Notes: generated from the sequence alone by a model not told the origin. DNA of 7,469 bases from Candidatus Gastranaerophilales bacterium (GCA_944323095.1 CALURE010000074.1:1-7469), one strand, 5' to 3'; counted from the stretch's first letter, positions 1 to 5,123 are shown. Numbers and translations are program-made.

Positions 1-1842
1 TTACCAAAAGAATTGACAAATATTGTTGTTCCGCGTGCCTCAATAAATGCAAAAGTGAAAACTTCACGCTCAAAAGAACTTGCGGATATTTTTAACAACA
101 CATCTTCTTCCAAAATTTCATTAGACGACATTCTTGATTTTTCATATGAAATAGCAATCGGGAATGAAAAACTTTCGATAGAGGAATTTAACAAGCTTGT
201 TGAAGGTCAGAACGGGCTTATTAAATATAAGAATAAGTATGTTCTTGTTGATAAAGAGGATACTAAAAAGATTTTTGAACAGATCGCAAAATCAAACTTG
301 AAATCGCTTTCAAGAATGGAATTAATCCATGCGTCCATGTCAGGTCAGCTTGCTCAATATGATTTTGACTACGATGAAGCTTTTGCAAAAGTCATTCAGG
401 ATTTTAACAAACCTGTTGATGTAACTCCTCCGGCTTCTTTAAACGGGGAACTCAGACCTTATCAGCAGACAGGTTTAAAATGGCTCTGGACAAATATCTC
501 AAAAGGATTTGGCGCCTGTATGGCTGATGATATGGGATTAGGTAAAACAATTCAGGTTATAAGTTTAATTCTTAAAATGAAAGAGGAAAATAAGCTTGAT
601 AAACCTGTACTTGTTATATGTCCGACAACATTAATGGGTAACTGGATGAAGGAATTGCAGATGTTTGCACCTTCTCTTGATGCAGTTATTTATCATGGCG
701 CTGAAAGACAGCTTGATTTAAAACATGATGTAATTTTAACAACCTATGCAATTATGAGAATTGATGTTGAGGAATTAAAGAAAAGTGAATGGGGTATGAT
801 AATTGTAGACGAAGCTCAAAATATTAAGAACCCCGATACTGCCCAGACTCTTGCCGTTAAGATGTTAAAATCAAATGTAAAAATTGCAATGACCGGTACC
901 CCTGTTGAAAACAGATTAACCGAGTTGTGGTCTATATTTGATTTTATAAATCAAGGTTATCTCGGAACATTGCGTGAATTTCAAAAAAGTTATGCAATTC
1001 CTATTGAGCGATTTAAAGAAAATTCTCGTGCTGCAAAACTAAAAATGTCGATTTCACCGTTTGTTTTAAGACGTTTAAAAACAGATAAACACGTTATTAC
1101 GGACTTGCCTGAAAAAATGGTTATTAACGATTACTGTTATCTTTCTAAGCCGCAGGCAGTTCTCTATGAAAAAACTCTTAACGAGATGATGGACAAAATT
1201 TCAGGCTTTACGGGCATAAACAGACGCGGAAATATCTTCAAACTTATTACAGCGTTGAAGCAAATATGTAATCATCCTTACCAGTTTTTAAAAGGCGGCG
1301 AGATGAGCAGAGAGCTTTCCGGAAAATTAGATAAATGTATTTCTACTGTCGAAAGTATTCTTGAAAACAATGAAAAAACTCTTATCTTTACACAGTATAA
1401 AGAAATGGGAGATATCTTATGTAATGTTATTGCAAATGAATGTAATACTTCCCCGTTATTTTTCCACGGCTCCTTGACTGTTCCGCAGCGTGAAGATTTG
1501 ATTAACAGATTTCAAAATGATGACGATTCTAAAATAATGATACTTTCACTGAAAGCAGGCGGTACGGGACTTAACCTTACAAGCGCGACAAACGTAATTC
1601 ATTACGATTTGTGGTGGAATCCGGCTGTTGAAGATCAGGCAACAGATAGAACTTACCGTATCGGTCAGGATAAGAACGTTATGGTTCACAGAATGATTAC
1701 TCTCGGTACTTTTGAAGAAAAAATAGATGAGATGCTAAAATCGAAAAAAGAACTGGCAGATCTGGCTGTTTATGAAGGTGAAAAGATTATTACAGAGCTT
1801 TCGGACGAAGAAATTTACGAAATCTTTACGCTGTCTGCTTAG
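1..1842 (+). CDS. SNF2/HepA-family DNA-dependent ATPase (helicase-like), 5'-truncated by window edge
   Basis: An ATP-driven double-stranded DNA translocase of helicase superfamily 2, Swi2/Snf2 class, probably remodelling or clearing protein-DNA or RNA polymerase complexes. Counting residues from base 1, an N-terminal stretch near 40-85 resembles the bacterial SNF2-associated domain (pattern LDFSYEIAIG...LSIEEFNKLV). The ATPase core follows: Walker A DDMGLGKT at 176-183, Walker B DEAQ at 270-273, motif III MTGTPVEN at 297-304. The C-terminal helicase lobe has the SLKAGGTGLNLTSA motif near 516-529 and motif VI DQATDRTYRIGQ at 545-556. All core motifs look intact, so the visible part is functional in appearance. 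The frame is open upstream of the TTG at base 13 (codons for L-P-K-E precede it), and bacterial relatives usually run about 900-1100 residues, so several hundred N-terminal residues lie outside the window. The TAG stop is followed within a few bases by the rpsU promoter. The precise cellular role is inference. Confidence 0.95.
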   Translation, partial: LPKELTNIVVPRASINAKVKTSRSKELADIFNNTSSSKISLDDILDFSYEIAIGNEKLSIEEFNKLVEGQNGLIKYKNKYVLVDKEDTKKIFEQIAKSNLKSLSRMELIHASMSGQLAQYDFDYDEAFAKVIQDFNKPVDVTPPASLNGELRPYQQTGLKWLWTNISKGFGACMADDMGLGKTIQVISLILKMKEENKLDKPVLVICPTTLMGNWMKELQMFAPSLDAVIYHGAERQLDLKHDVILTTYAIMRIDVEELKKSEWGMIIVDEAQNIKNPDTAQTLAVKMLKSNVKIAMTGTPVENRLTELWSIFDFINQGYLGTLREFQKSYAIPIERFKENSRAAKLKMSISPFVLRRLKTDKHVITDLPEKMVINDYCYLSKPQAVLYEKTLNEMMDKISGFTGINRRGNIFKLITALKQICNHPYQFLKGGEMSRELSGKLDKCISTVESILENNEKTLIFTQYKEMGDILCNVIANECNTSPLFFHGSLTVPQREDLINRFQNDDDSKIMILSLKAGGTGLNLTSATNVIHYDLWWNPAVEDQATDRTYRIGQDKNVMVHRMITLGTFEEKIDEMLKSKKELADLAVYEGEKIITELSDEEIYEIFTLSA

Positions 1843-1847
1843 CGTAC

Positions 1848-1876
1848 TTGAATTTTATTTTGGTTCAGGTTATAAT
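1848..1876 (+). promoter_or_regulatory. Sigma-70-type promoter for rpsU
   Basis: TTGAAT (1848-1853) and a perfect TATAAT (1871-1876) are separated by exactly 17 bp. Transcription is predicted to start near 1883, giving a leader of about 40 nt before the rpsU ATG. It begins 6 bp after the SNF2 stop codon, so rpsU has its own transcript start, though read-through from upstream is not excluded because no terminator hairpin is seen between them. Confidence 0.75.
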
Positions 1877-1924
1877 AATCTTACGTACTAAATACAAGAG
1901 ACCATAAAGGTGGTGAAAACATAA

Positions 1925-2098
1925 ATGGCAGAAGTTAAAGTTGGCGAAAACGAATCAATTGAAAGCGCACTCAGACGTTTCAAGAAAAAAATTCAAAAAG
2001 CCGGTATCCTTTCAGAAGTAAAAAAACGTGAAAGATATGAAAAACCGAGCGTAAAAAGAAAACGCAAATCTGAAGCAGCCAGAAAAAGAAAAGTTTAA
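1925..2098 (+). CDS. rpsU: 30S ribosomal protein S21
   Basis: Encodes a 57-residue, strongly basic protein of the small ribosomal subunit. In bacteria S21 sits near the 3' end of 16S rRNA and helps select mRNA during initiation. The family signature is clear: an N-terminal segment with ENESIESALRRFKKKIQKAG at about residues 9-28, then KRERYEKPSVKRKRK and an AARKRK tail. The length matches the family norm of about 55-70. The ATG at 1925 is supported by a Shine-Dalgarno-like AAAGGTGGTG at 1906-1915, about 9 nt upstream. The gene forms a monocistronic unit between its own promoter and a strong terminator. The Firmicutes-like tail (PSVKRKRKSEAARKRK) fits clostridia as well as Gastranaerophilales. 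It is short and easily missed by length-filtered gene finding. Confidence 0.97.
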   Translation: MAEVKVGENESIESALRRFKKKIQKAGILSEVKKRERYEKPSVKRKRKSEAARKRKV

Positions 2099-2110
2099 TC
2101 AGATTAATAT

Positions 2111-2145
2111 AACAAAAAAAGAGGTCAATGACCTCTTTTTTTGTT
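2111..2145 (+). terminator. Intrinsic terminator of rpsU
   Basis: A perfect 16-bp inverted repeat (2111-2126 with 2130-2145) has a 3-nt loop AAT. The core GAGGTC/GACCTC is flanked by an A-run upstream and seven T downstream (2136-2142). It starts 12 nt after the rpsU stop. The symmetric A and T runs would let it work in either direction, but no gene approaches from the right. Confidence 0.9.
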
Positions 2146-2239
2146 GAATATTTTAATAATTTAGGAACTCAATATGGTACTAAGGCTGTAAAAAGTAACG
2201 TAAAAATTTTTTTGCTCTCGGCACAGAGAGTATTCCGGC

Positions 2240-2272
2240 ATTCTTTCGGGAGTGGCACACTCCCGAAAGAAT
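2240..2272. repeat. Perfect 15-bp palindromic hairpin at the left edge of repeat copy 1
   Basis: ATTCTTTCGGGAGTG (2240-2254) is perfectly complementary to 2258-2272 around the 3-nt loop GCA. No T-run follows on the plus strand (next bases ATCAAGC), so it is not a typical intrinsic terminator. The right arm ends in GAAAGAATC, which also begins the second element copy at 2737, where a different small hairpin (GGCTC-AAC-GAGCC, 2724-2736) takes its place. Confidence 0.85.
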
Positions 2273-2436
2273 CAAGCATATGATTGCAGACGGAGGTCAG
2301 GAAGTCTTTTATTCAGAGGTTCAGAGGTTCGGATGTCAGGAGGGCAGGCTATTTACGGCGGGCAGAGCCCGCAATAAGTTACTATTCGTGCGAAGCACCG
2401 ATAACAGCTTGCCTTCCGGTCTTCTTGACTTCCGTC
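2265..2436 (+). repeat. Palindromic repeat element, copy 1
   Basis: First of two direct copies, offset by 472 bp over their left halves. About ten substitutions and one 8-nt gap separate them over roughly 165 aligned bp. Landmarks in order: GAAAGAATC; the left arm 2290-2302; an octamer run TTCAGAGG/TTCAGAGG/TTCGGATG at 2312-2335; an extra AGGGCAGG (2341-2348) absent from copy 2; hairpin GCGGGC-AGA-GCCCGC near 2358-2372; a GTGC-GAA-GCAC hairpin; and a right arm 2423-2435 that pairs with 2290-2302 through 13 positions including two G-U wobbles. It looks like a non-autonomous, hairpin-forming intergenic element. No transposase is encoded. Confidence 0.85.
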
Positions 2437-2477
2437 AGCCATTATAGCCTACCTTCCTGCCCTTAGAACTTCTGGTC
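2419..2477 (-). repeat. Inverted partial copy of the element's arm module
   Basis: Read on the minus strand, 2449-2419 matches the left-arm module of copy 2 (2748-2778) at 25 of 31 positions, sharing the GGCTAT.ATGGC.GACGG pattern. Further out, minus-strand 2477-2450 has CAGAAGTTC followed by GGCAGGAAGGTAGGCTAT. That resembles the internal CAGAGGTTC...CAGGAGGGCAGGCTAT of copy 1. So the same modules recur in both orientations, making copy 1 part of a larger imperfect inverted repeat spanning about 2276-2449. Confidence 0.6.
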
Positions 2478-2493
2478 TTCAAATAATCATTCA

Positions 2494-2736
2494 GGTGGGA
2501 ACGCTTCGCTTATCCCACCCTACGGGTTGCCTTGCAACGATGGTACTAATATCCCCTCCCTTGAGGGGAGCGCGAACGAGCAGAGGGCGAAACAGCGCCG
2601 CGAAGGCGGCGATGTTGGAGTCCCTTTATACGCGAGTGAGCAAGACAGGGGAAGTAAAGGGGTGGGTGAAAATTATCCCTCACCCCAGCCCTCTCCCACA
2701 GGAGAGGGAGCTTTTCGTCATGAGGCTCAACGAGCC
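2494..2736. repeat. Chain of GC-rich short palindromes (REP-like intergenic motifs)
   Basis: Successive hairpins: GGTGGGA/TCCCACC (2494-2500 with 2513-2519); GTTGC/GCAAC (2526-2530 with 2534-2538); CCCCTC/GAGGGG (2553-2558 with 2563-2568); CGCCGC/GCGGCG (2596-2601 with 2606-2611); GGGGTG/CACCCC (2659-2664 with 2681-2686); CCCTCTCC/GGAGAGGG (2689-2696 with 2701-2708); GGCTC/GAGCC (2724-2728 with 2732-2736). From memory, motifs of the type CCCTCACCCCAGCCCTCTCCC and GGTGGG...CCCACC are common in intergenic DNA of many unrelated bacteria; I cannot confirm this by search here. No coding function is supported. Confidence 0.7.
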
Positions 2737-2900
2737 GAAAGAATCCAGCCTATGATGGCAGACGGAGGTCAGGAAGTCTTTTATTCAGAAGTTCAGAGGT
2801 TCGGATGTCAGGCTGTTTACGACGGGCAGAGCCCGCAATAAGTTACTATTCGTGCGAAGCACCTATAACAGCTTGCCTTCCTGCCATCTTGACTTCTGTT
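2737..2900 (+). repeat. Palindromic repeat element, copy 2
   Basis: Second direct copy, with the same order of landmarks as copy 1: GAAAGAATC, left arm 2762-2774, octamers at 2784-2807, the GGGC-AGA-GCCC hairpin near 2824-2833, the GTGC-GAA-GCAC hairpin and right arm 2887-2899. The arms pair over 13 positions with three G-U wobbles, so a right-arm change relative to copy 1 keeps pairing on a plus-strand RNA. It lacks the extra 8-nt AGGGCAGG of copy 1. Homology fades after about 2900. Confidence 0.85.
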
Positions 2901-3011
2901 CATCTGATAAGCAACCCCTGCCCATCTTCCGCAAGGGTAGAGGGAAATGCACTTTACGCTTCACTAAAAAAGAAACCCGCCTTCACTCTGGCTGTCGTTT
3001 TAATCACTCTC

Positions 3012-3059
3012 AAAAAAAACAATCTCTCAATACCGGTTCAAACTTGAGAGATTGTTTTT
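3012..3059 (-). terminator. Intrinsic terminator of the 93-aa protein gene
   Basis: A 16-bp inverted repeat pairs 3015-3030 with 3044-3059 around a 13-nt loop. On the minus strand the stem is followed by a T-run (A 3012-3019 on the plus strand). Its first arm overlaps the stop codon of the minus-strand gene ending at 3058. It also marks the right edge of the repeat island. Confidence 0.88.
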
Positions 3060-3339
3060 ATTTTTTCGCAAATAAGTTTTTTATTGAAAGTATGATTTCT
3101 GCAATCAATTTTGAGAGTGAAAATTTTTCTTCCGGCATTTCCGGTTCTCTGTCAAAGGTAAAAATGTCACCCTCGTTTTTTTTCATAAAAATACTTTCAT
3201 CAAGATATTTTTTTTCTTCCTTTTCTTTTCTTTCCCCTTGAGCCATGTAACCGAGATTTCCTGCGCCGCCGTCGTTTTGCATGGATGCCGCTGCTTTGAT
3301 TACCGGTTTTGTGCTCAAAACATTAACATCGAAACTCAT
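3058..3339 (-). CDS. Small protein of unknown function, Gly/Asn patch and hydrophobic C-terminal helix (93 aa)
   Basis: I do not recognise a named family. The 93 residues divide into an N-terminal region (MSFDVNVLSTKPVIKAA), a glycine-rich patch QNDGGAGNLGYMAQG at 21-35, a charged stretch ERKEKEEKKYLDE at 36-48, an acidic middle, and a C-terminal segment from about 73 to 93 (FSLSKLIAEIILSIKNLFAKK) that would form an amphipathic, net-positive helix. There is no signal peptide or cysteine. The ATG at 3339 is chosen because AAAGGGA (3348-3354) lies 8 nt upstream. A longer frame up to 3423 exists, but its extra 28 residues come from AT-rich promoter DNA. The gene lies about 100 bp downstream of the HD gene on the same strand, with its own possible promoter, and ends in a strong terminator. 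Membrane association is only a guess from the helix. Confidence 0.8.
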   Translation of the reverse strand: MSFDVNVLSTKPVIKAAASMQNDGGAGNLGYMAQGERKEKEEKKYLDESIFMKKNEGDIFTFDREPEMPEEKFSLSKLIAEIILSIKNLFAKK

Positions 3340-3394
3340 GATTTTTTTCCCTTTATGTTTTCCCTTATATATATAAAGTATTTTTTCTAAAGAA

Positions 3395-3423
3395 ATGTTA
3401 CAAAAAAGGCAGAATTGTAACAA
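3395..3423 (-). promoter_or_regulatory. Probable promoter with overlapping inverted repeat, for the 93-aa gene
   Basis: On the minus strand TTGTTA (3423-3418) and TAACAT (3400-3395) are 17 bp apart, each matching 4 of 6 consensus bases. An inverted repeat GTTACAA (3397-3403) / TTGTAAC (3415-3421) with an 11-nt spacer lies across both elements, as an operator would. A third half-site TTACAAT sits at 3429-3435 and can pair with ATTGTAA at 3414-3420. The AT-rich context makes chance a real alternative. Confidence 0.4.
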
Positions 3424-3438
3424 AAAATTTACAATATG

Positions 3439-4020
3439 TTAATCATCGAATTTTATTATACTCTGACACTTAAAACCTATTTCAAAAAGATCCCGTTTTC
3501 TTATTGCTGCTGCTATATCAGGCTTTTCGCTATCACAATTAATAACAAATTCTGCAATTCTGTTTTTAGAATCAAAGTCTATTTTTATGTTATTGATAAG
3601 ACGTGTATGCTCTTTATTAAGCCCGTCAGAGATTTTTAAAATTCCGCCGAGTCGTTTTACCAGTTTTCTATCAGTTTTTTCAAGTGTATTGTAAACTTCA
3701 TGTTCTGTTTTGTCAGGCAGACCGCCGCGATGATAGCGGCATATGCAGGCGATAATTTTGGTTTCGCTGCCGCTAAAGCCTTCAAGTCCTGACTCAATTA
3801 TCATATGCATGGAATGTTTGTTATGGCTTTTAGCTTCTTTGTAGTAGCCTATGTCATGGAGTAATGCTGCGGTTTCAAGGTATTGTTTTTCTCTTTCTCC
3901 CATTGGAAAAATTTTTTTGTCAGCTTCTTTAAAAATCATTAAAGCAATTCTTGCCACTTCTTTGGCATGGAATGTGTTTTTTGAAAATTTGTTAAGCATC
4001 TCTGTTGCAGTCAGTTTCAT
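3439..4020 (-). CDS. HD-domain phosphohydrolase, Ppx/GppA C-terminal-like
   Basis: A 193-residue single-domain protein of the HD superfamily. The metal-binding pattern is intact: H18, H55-D56 (LLHDIGYY), H66/H69/H72 (HNKHSMHM), H97 (RYHRGG) and D132 (ISDGLN). The order AALLHDIGYY...HNKHS...LEGFS...IACICRYHRGGLP...RLGGILKISDGLN...RDLFEIGF follows the C-terminal HD domain of exopolyphosphatase/guanosine pentaphosphatase (Ppx/GppA) proteins, but the N-terminal actin-like phosphatase domains are absent. A phosphohydrolase acting on a nucleotide or polyphosphate substrate is therefore inferred; the substrate is unknown. The ATG at 4020 is chosen because an upstream TTG at 4041 lies inside the promoter. 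The predicted transcript starts near 4025, leaving only about 5 nt of leader and no Shine-Dalgarno. It is divergent from the diguanylate cyclase gene, which begins 60 bp away. It is cytoplasmic, with no signal or membrane segment. Confidence 0.88.
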   Translation of the reverse strand: MKLTATEMLNKFSKNTFHAKEVARIALMIFKEADKKIFPMGEREKQYLETAALLHDIGYYKEAKSHNKHSMHMIIESGLEGFSGSETKIIACICRYHRGGLPDKTEHEVYNTLEKTDRKLVKRLGGILKISDGLNKEHTRLINNIKIDFDSKNRIAEFVINCDSEKPDIAAAIRKRDLFEIGFKCQSIIKFDD

Positions 4021-4031
4021 AATTACCATAT

Positions 4032-4060
4032 ATTTTAGCAAAAATATGGATTGTATTCAA
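4032..4060 (-). promoter_or_regulatory. Extended -10 promoter of the HD gene
   Basis: On the minus strand TTGAAT (4060-4055), a 17-bp spacer, and TGC-TAAAAT (4040-4032) give a good sigma-70 promoter with an extended -10. The predicted start is about 4025, 5 nt before the ATG. The -35 is identical to that of the rpsU promoter. It overlaps the promoter of the divergent GGDEF gene. Confidence 0.7.
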
Positions 4061-4066
4061 TATTTT

Positions 4067-4075
4067 TGATATTAT
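4067..4075 (+). promoter_or_regulatory. Extended -10 element of the diguanylate cyclase gene
   Basis: TG-A-TATTAT (4067-4075) is an extended -10. The -35 is weak (TGGATT at 4047-4052, 17-bp spacer). Transcription should start around 4080-4083, that is at the ATG itself, so the mRNA is predicted to be leaderless or nearly so. Confidence 0.5.
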
Positions 4076-4079
4076 AAAT

Positions 4080-4754
4080 ATGGTTATGGAAAATATAAAT
4101 ACTGATGTAAATTTTGAAATCCCCGCTGATGTGCTTGATGAAATTCAGCAGAATATTCAAAGTATTATTGAGGGTTTTGATGTCCCTTATGAAAATAAAC
4201 TTGATGTTATAAAGAAAATAAATTTCATGTATTCTCGTACAAAGCAGCTTTCAATAACGGATCCTCTTACTAATCTTTATAACAGAAGATACTTTGAGCT
4301 TTCTTTTGAGCGGGAATTTATGCGTGCAAAAAGATATAACTGCGATTTGAGTGCTGCAGTCATAGATATTGATTTATTTAAATCTTTTAATGACACTTAT
4401 GGACATGCCTGCGGAGATTTCGTGTTAAAAGAGATTGCGCATTTATTGATTAAAAATTTCCGCCAGACTGACTTGCTTTTTAGATACGGCGGAGAAGAAT
4501 TTGTTATTTTAATGCCTGAAACATCGCTGAAAAATGCATTTATACCTATTGAACGTTTAAGAAAAATGGTTGAAGAACACAAATTTAAATATAAAGATAA
4601 TATTTTGAATGTTTCAGTGAGCGGCGGTATTGCTTCAAATAAAGATACGGATGATATGTATTCTTTGTTTGACAATGCTGATAGAGCTTTGTATTTTTCC
4701 AAGGAAAACGGCAGAAATAGAATTAGCTCTTTCGGGCAATGGATTAAAAGTTAA
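4080..4754 (+). CDS. Diguanylate cyclase (GGDEF domain)
   Basis: A 224-residue cytoplasmic protein that should condense two GTP into cyclic di-GMP. The N-terminal 55 residues form a short, probably helical region without a recognised sensor. The GGDEF domain starts at DPLTNLYNRR (61-70). It has the metal-binding and GTP-contacting region IDIDLFKSFNDTYGHACGD (95-113), the active-site motif GGEEF at 137-141, and the closing NADRALYFSKENGRNRI (199-215). An inhibitory-site RxxD motif, RQTD at 128-131, sits exactly five residues before GGEEF, so product inhibition is expected. All catalytic features look intact. The start at 4080 is the longest reading; the second ATG at 4086 (M-E-N-I) is equally possible because the -10 element is so close and there is no Shine-Dalgarno. 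It is co-oriented with the parvulin gene 21 bp downstream, probably one transcript, and divergent from the HD gene. Confidence 0.95.
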   Translation: MVMENINTDVNFEIPADVLDEIQQNIQSIIEGFDVPYENKLDVIKKINFMYSRTKQLSITDPLTNLYNRRYFELSFEREFMRAKRYNCDLSAAVIDIDLFKSFNDTYGHACGDFVLKEIAHLLIKNFRQTDLLFRYGGEEFVILMPETSLKNAFIPIERLRKMVEEHKFKYKDNILNVSVSGGIASNKDTDDMYSLFDNADRALYFSKENGRNRISSFGQWIKS

Positions 4755-4775
4755 GATTTGAGATAGGATTTGAAT

Positions 4776-5123
4776 ATGGTTAAAAATATTTTAAAAATTT
4801 TCGTATTATTTGTTTTATTGACAGGAGTAGTTTCGGCAGAGGAATATGAAAGAGTTCATGCGGAGCACATTCTTGTAAAAACTGCGGCAGAGGCGCAGCA
4901 GATTAAAAAAGCAATTGATGACGGCGGTGATTTTGAATATTACGCACGAGCATATTCACTTTGTCCTTCAGGGCAGAACGGCGGAGATTTGGGGTATTTC
5001 GGACGCGGACAGATGGTTCGTGAATTTGAAAAAGCAGCTTTTGAAACACCTGTAGGTGAAGTTTCAAAACCTGTTTATACTCAATTCGGGTGGCATTTAA
5101 TAAAAGTTTTAGATAAAAAATAA
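4776..5123 (+). CDS. Exported parvulin-type peptidyl-prolyl cis-trans isomerase
   Basis: A 115-residue protein with a signal peptide (MVKNILKIFVLFVLLTGVVSA, likely cleaved after A21) and a single PpiC-type rotamase domain. That domain has HAEHILVKT at 28-36, GGDFEYYARAYSLCPSG at 50-66, GGDLGYFGRGQMVREFEKAAF at 69-89 and the terminal FGWHLIKV at 104-111. It should catalyse prolyl isomerisation of proteins outside the cytoplasm. It lacks the SurA/PrsA chaperone arms, so it is a minimal, one-domain form. There is no lipobox cysteine, so it is periplasmic or secreted rather than a lipoprotein, unless the signal stays as an anchor. The ATG at 4776 is preferred over the TTG at 4770 because AGGA (4765-4768) is 7 nt upstream of the ATG but only 1 nt from the TTG. 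It is the second gene after the diguanylate cyclase and ends in a terminator shared with the convergent gene. Confidence 0.93.
   Translation: MVKNILKIFVLFVLLTGVVSAEEYERVHAEHILVKTAAEAQQIKKAIDDGGDFEYYARAYSLCPSGQNGGDLGYFGRGQMVREFEKAAFETPVGEVSKPVYTQFGWHLIKVLDKK

Larger units (their letters stand above)
2146..3011. other. Gene-free repeat island between the rpsU terminator and the 3012 terminator
   Basis: About 870 bp lie between two terminators without a credible gene. By hand count 2521-2700 is about 58% G+C (104 of 180), against roughly 25-45% in sampled coding lines, so the core is compositionally foreign to its neighbours. It consists of palindromes and repeats, itemised separately: a perfect hairpin at 2240, direct element copies at 2265 and 2737, an inverted module at 2419, and a GC-rich hairpin chain at 2494. 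The left flank 2146-2239 is AT-rich with a weak hairpin (CTCTC 2215-2219 with GAGAG 2226-2230). The right flank 2903-3011 holds one more imperfect palindrome (CCCT...CCC 2916-2923 with GGG...AGGG 2935-2944) and otherwise nothing I recognise. Open frames here give low-complexity products without family resemblance or ribosome binding sites. Confidence 0.85.

Noticed and set aside
13..15. TTG as the start codon of the SNF2 protein
   Set aside because: The frame is open to base 1, the encoded protein begins in the middle of a family-typical N-terminal region, and no Shine-Dalgarno is present. It is a truncation by the window.
2265..2900. CRISPR array
   Set aside because: There are only two long copies about 470 bp apart with diverged ends, and no regular short repeats with unique spacers.
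2284..3241. Overlapping plus-strand open frames of 60-129 codons in and beyond the repeat island (starts near 2284, 2495, 2527, 2805, 2852)
   Set aside because: They are translations of palindromic repeats. Two share a near-identical peptide only because they cross the two element copies. They lack Shine-Dalgarno sites and family resemblance, and the last one runs antisense into the 93-aa gene and its terminator.
3340..3423. Longer N-terminus for the 93-aa protein
   Set aside because: The extension covers AT-rich promoter and leader DNA, whereas AAAGGGA is well spaced for the ATG at 3339.
3439..4020. HD-GYP cyclic di-GMP phosphodiesterase
   Set aside because: No GYP motif or HD-GYP-specific extension is seen. 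The motif order fits the Ppx/GppA C-terminal HD type better.
4021..4041. Upstream TTG start (4041) or ATG at 4029 for the HD gene
   Set aside because: Both lie within or immediately beside the TGC-TAAAAT extended -10, so they would not be in the transcript.
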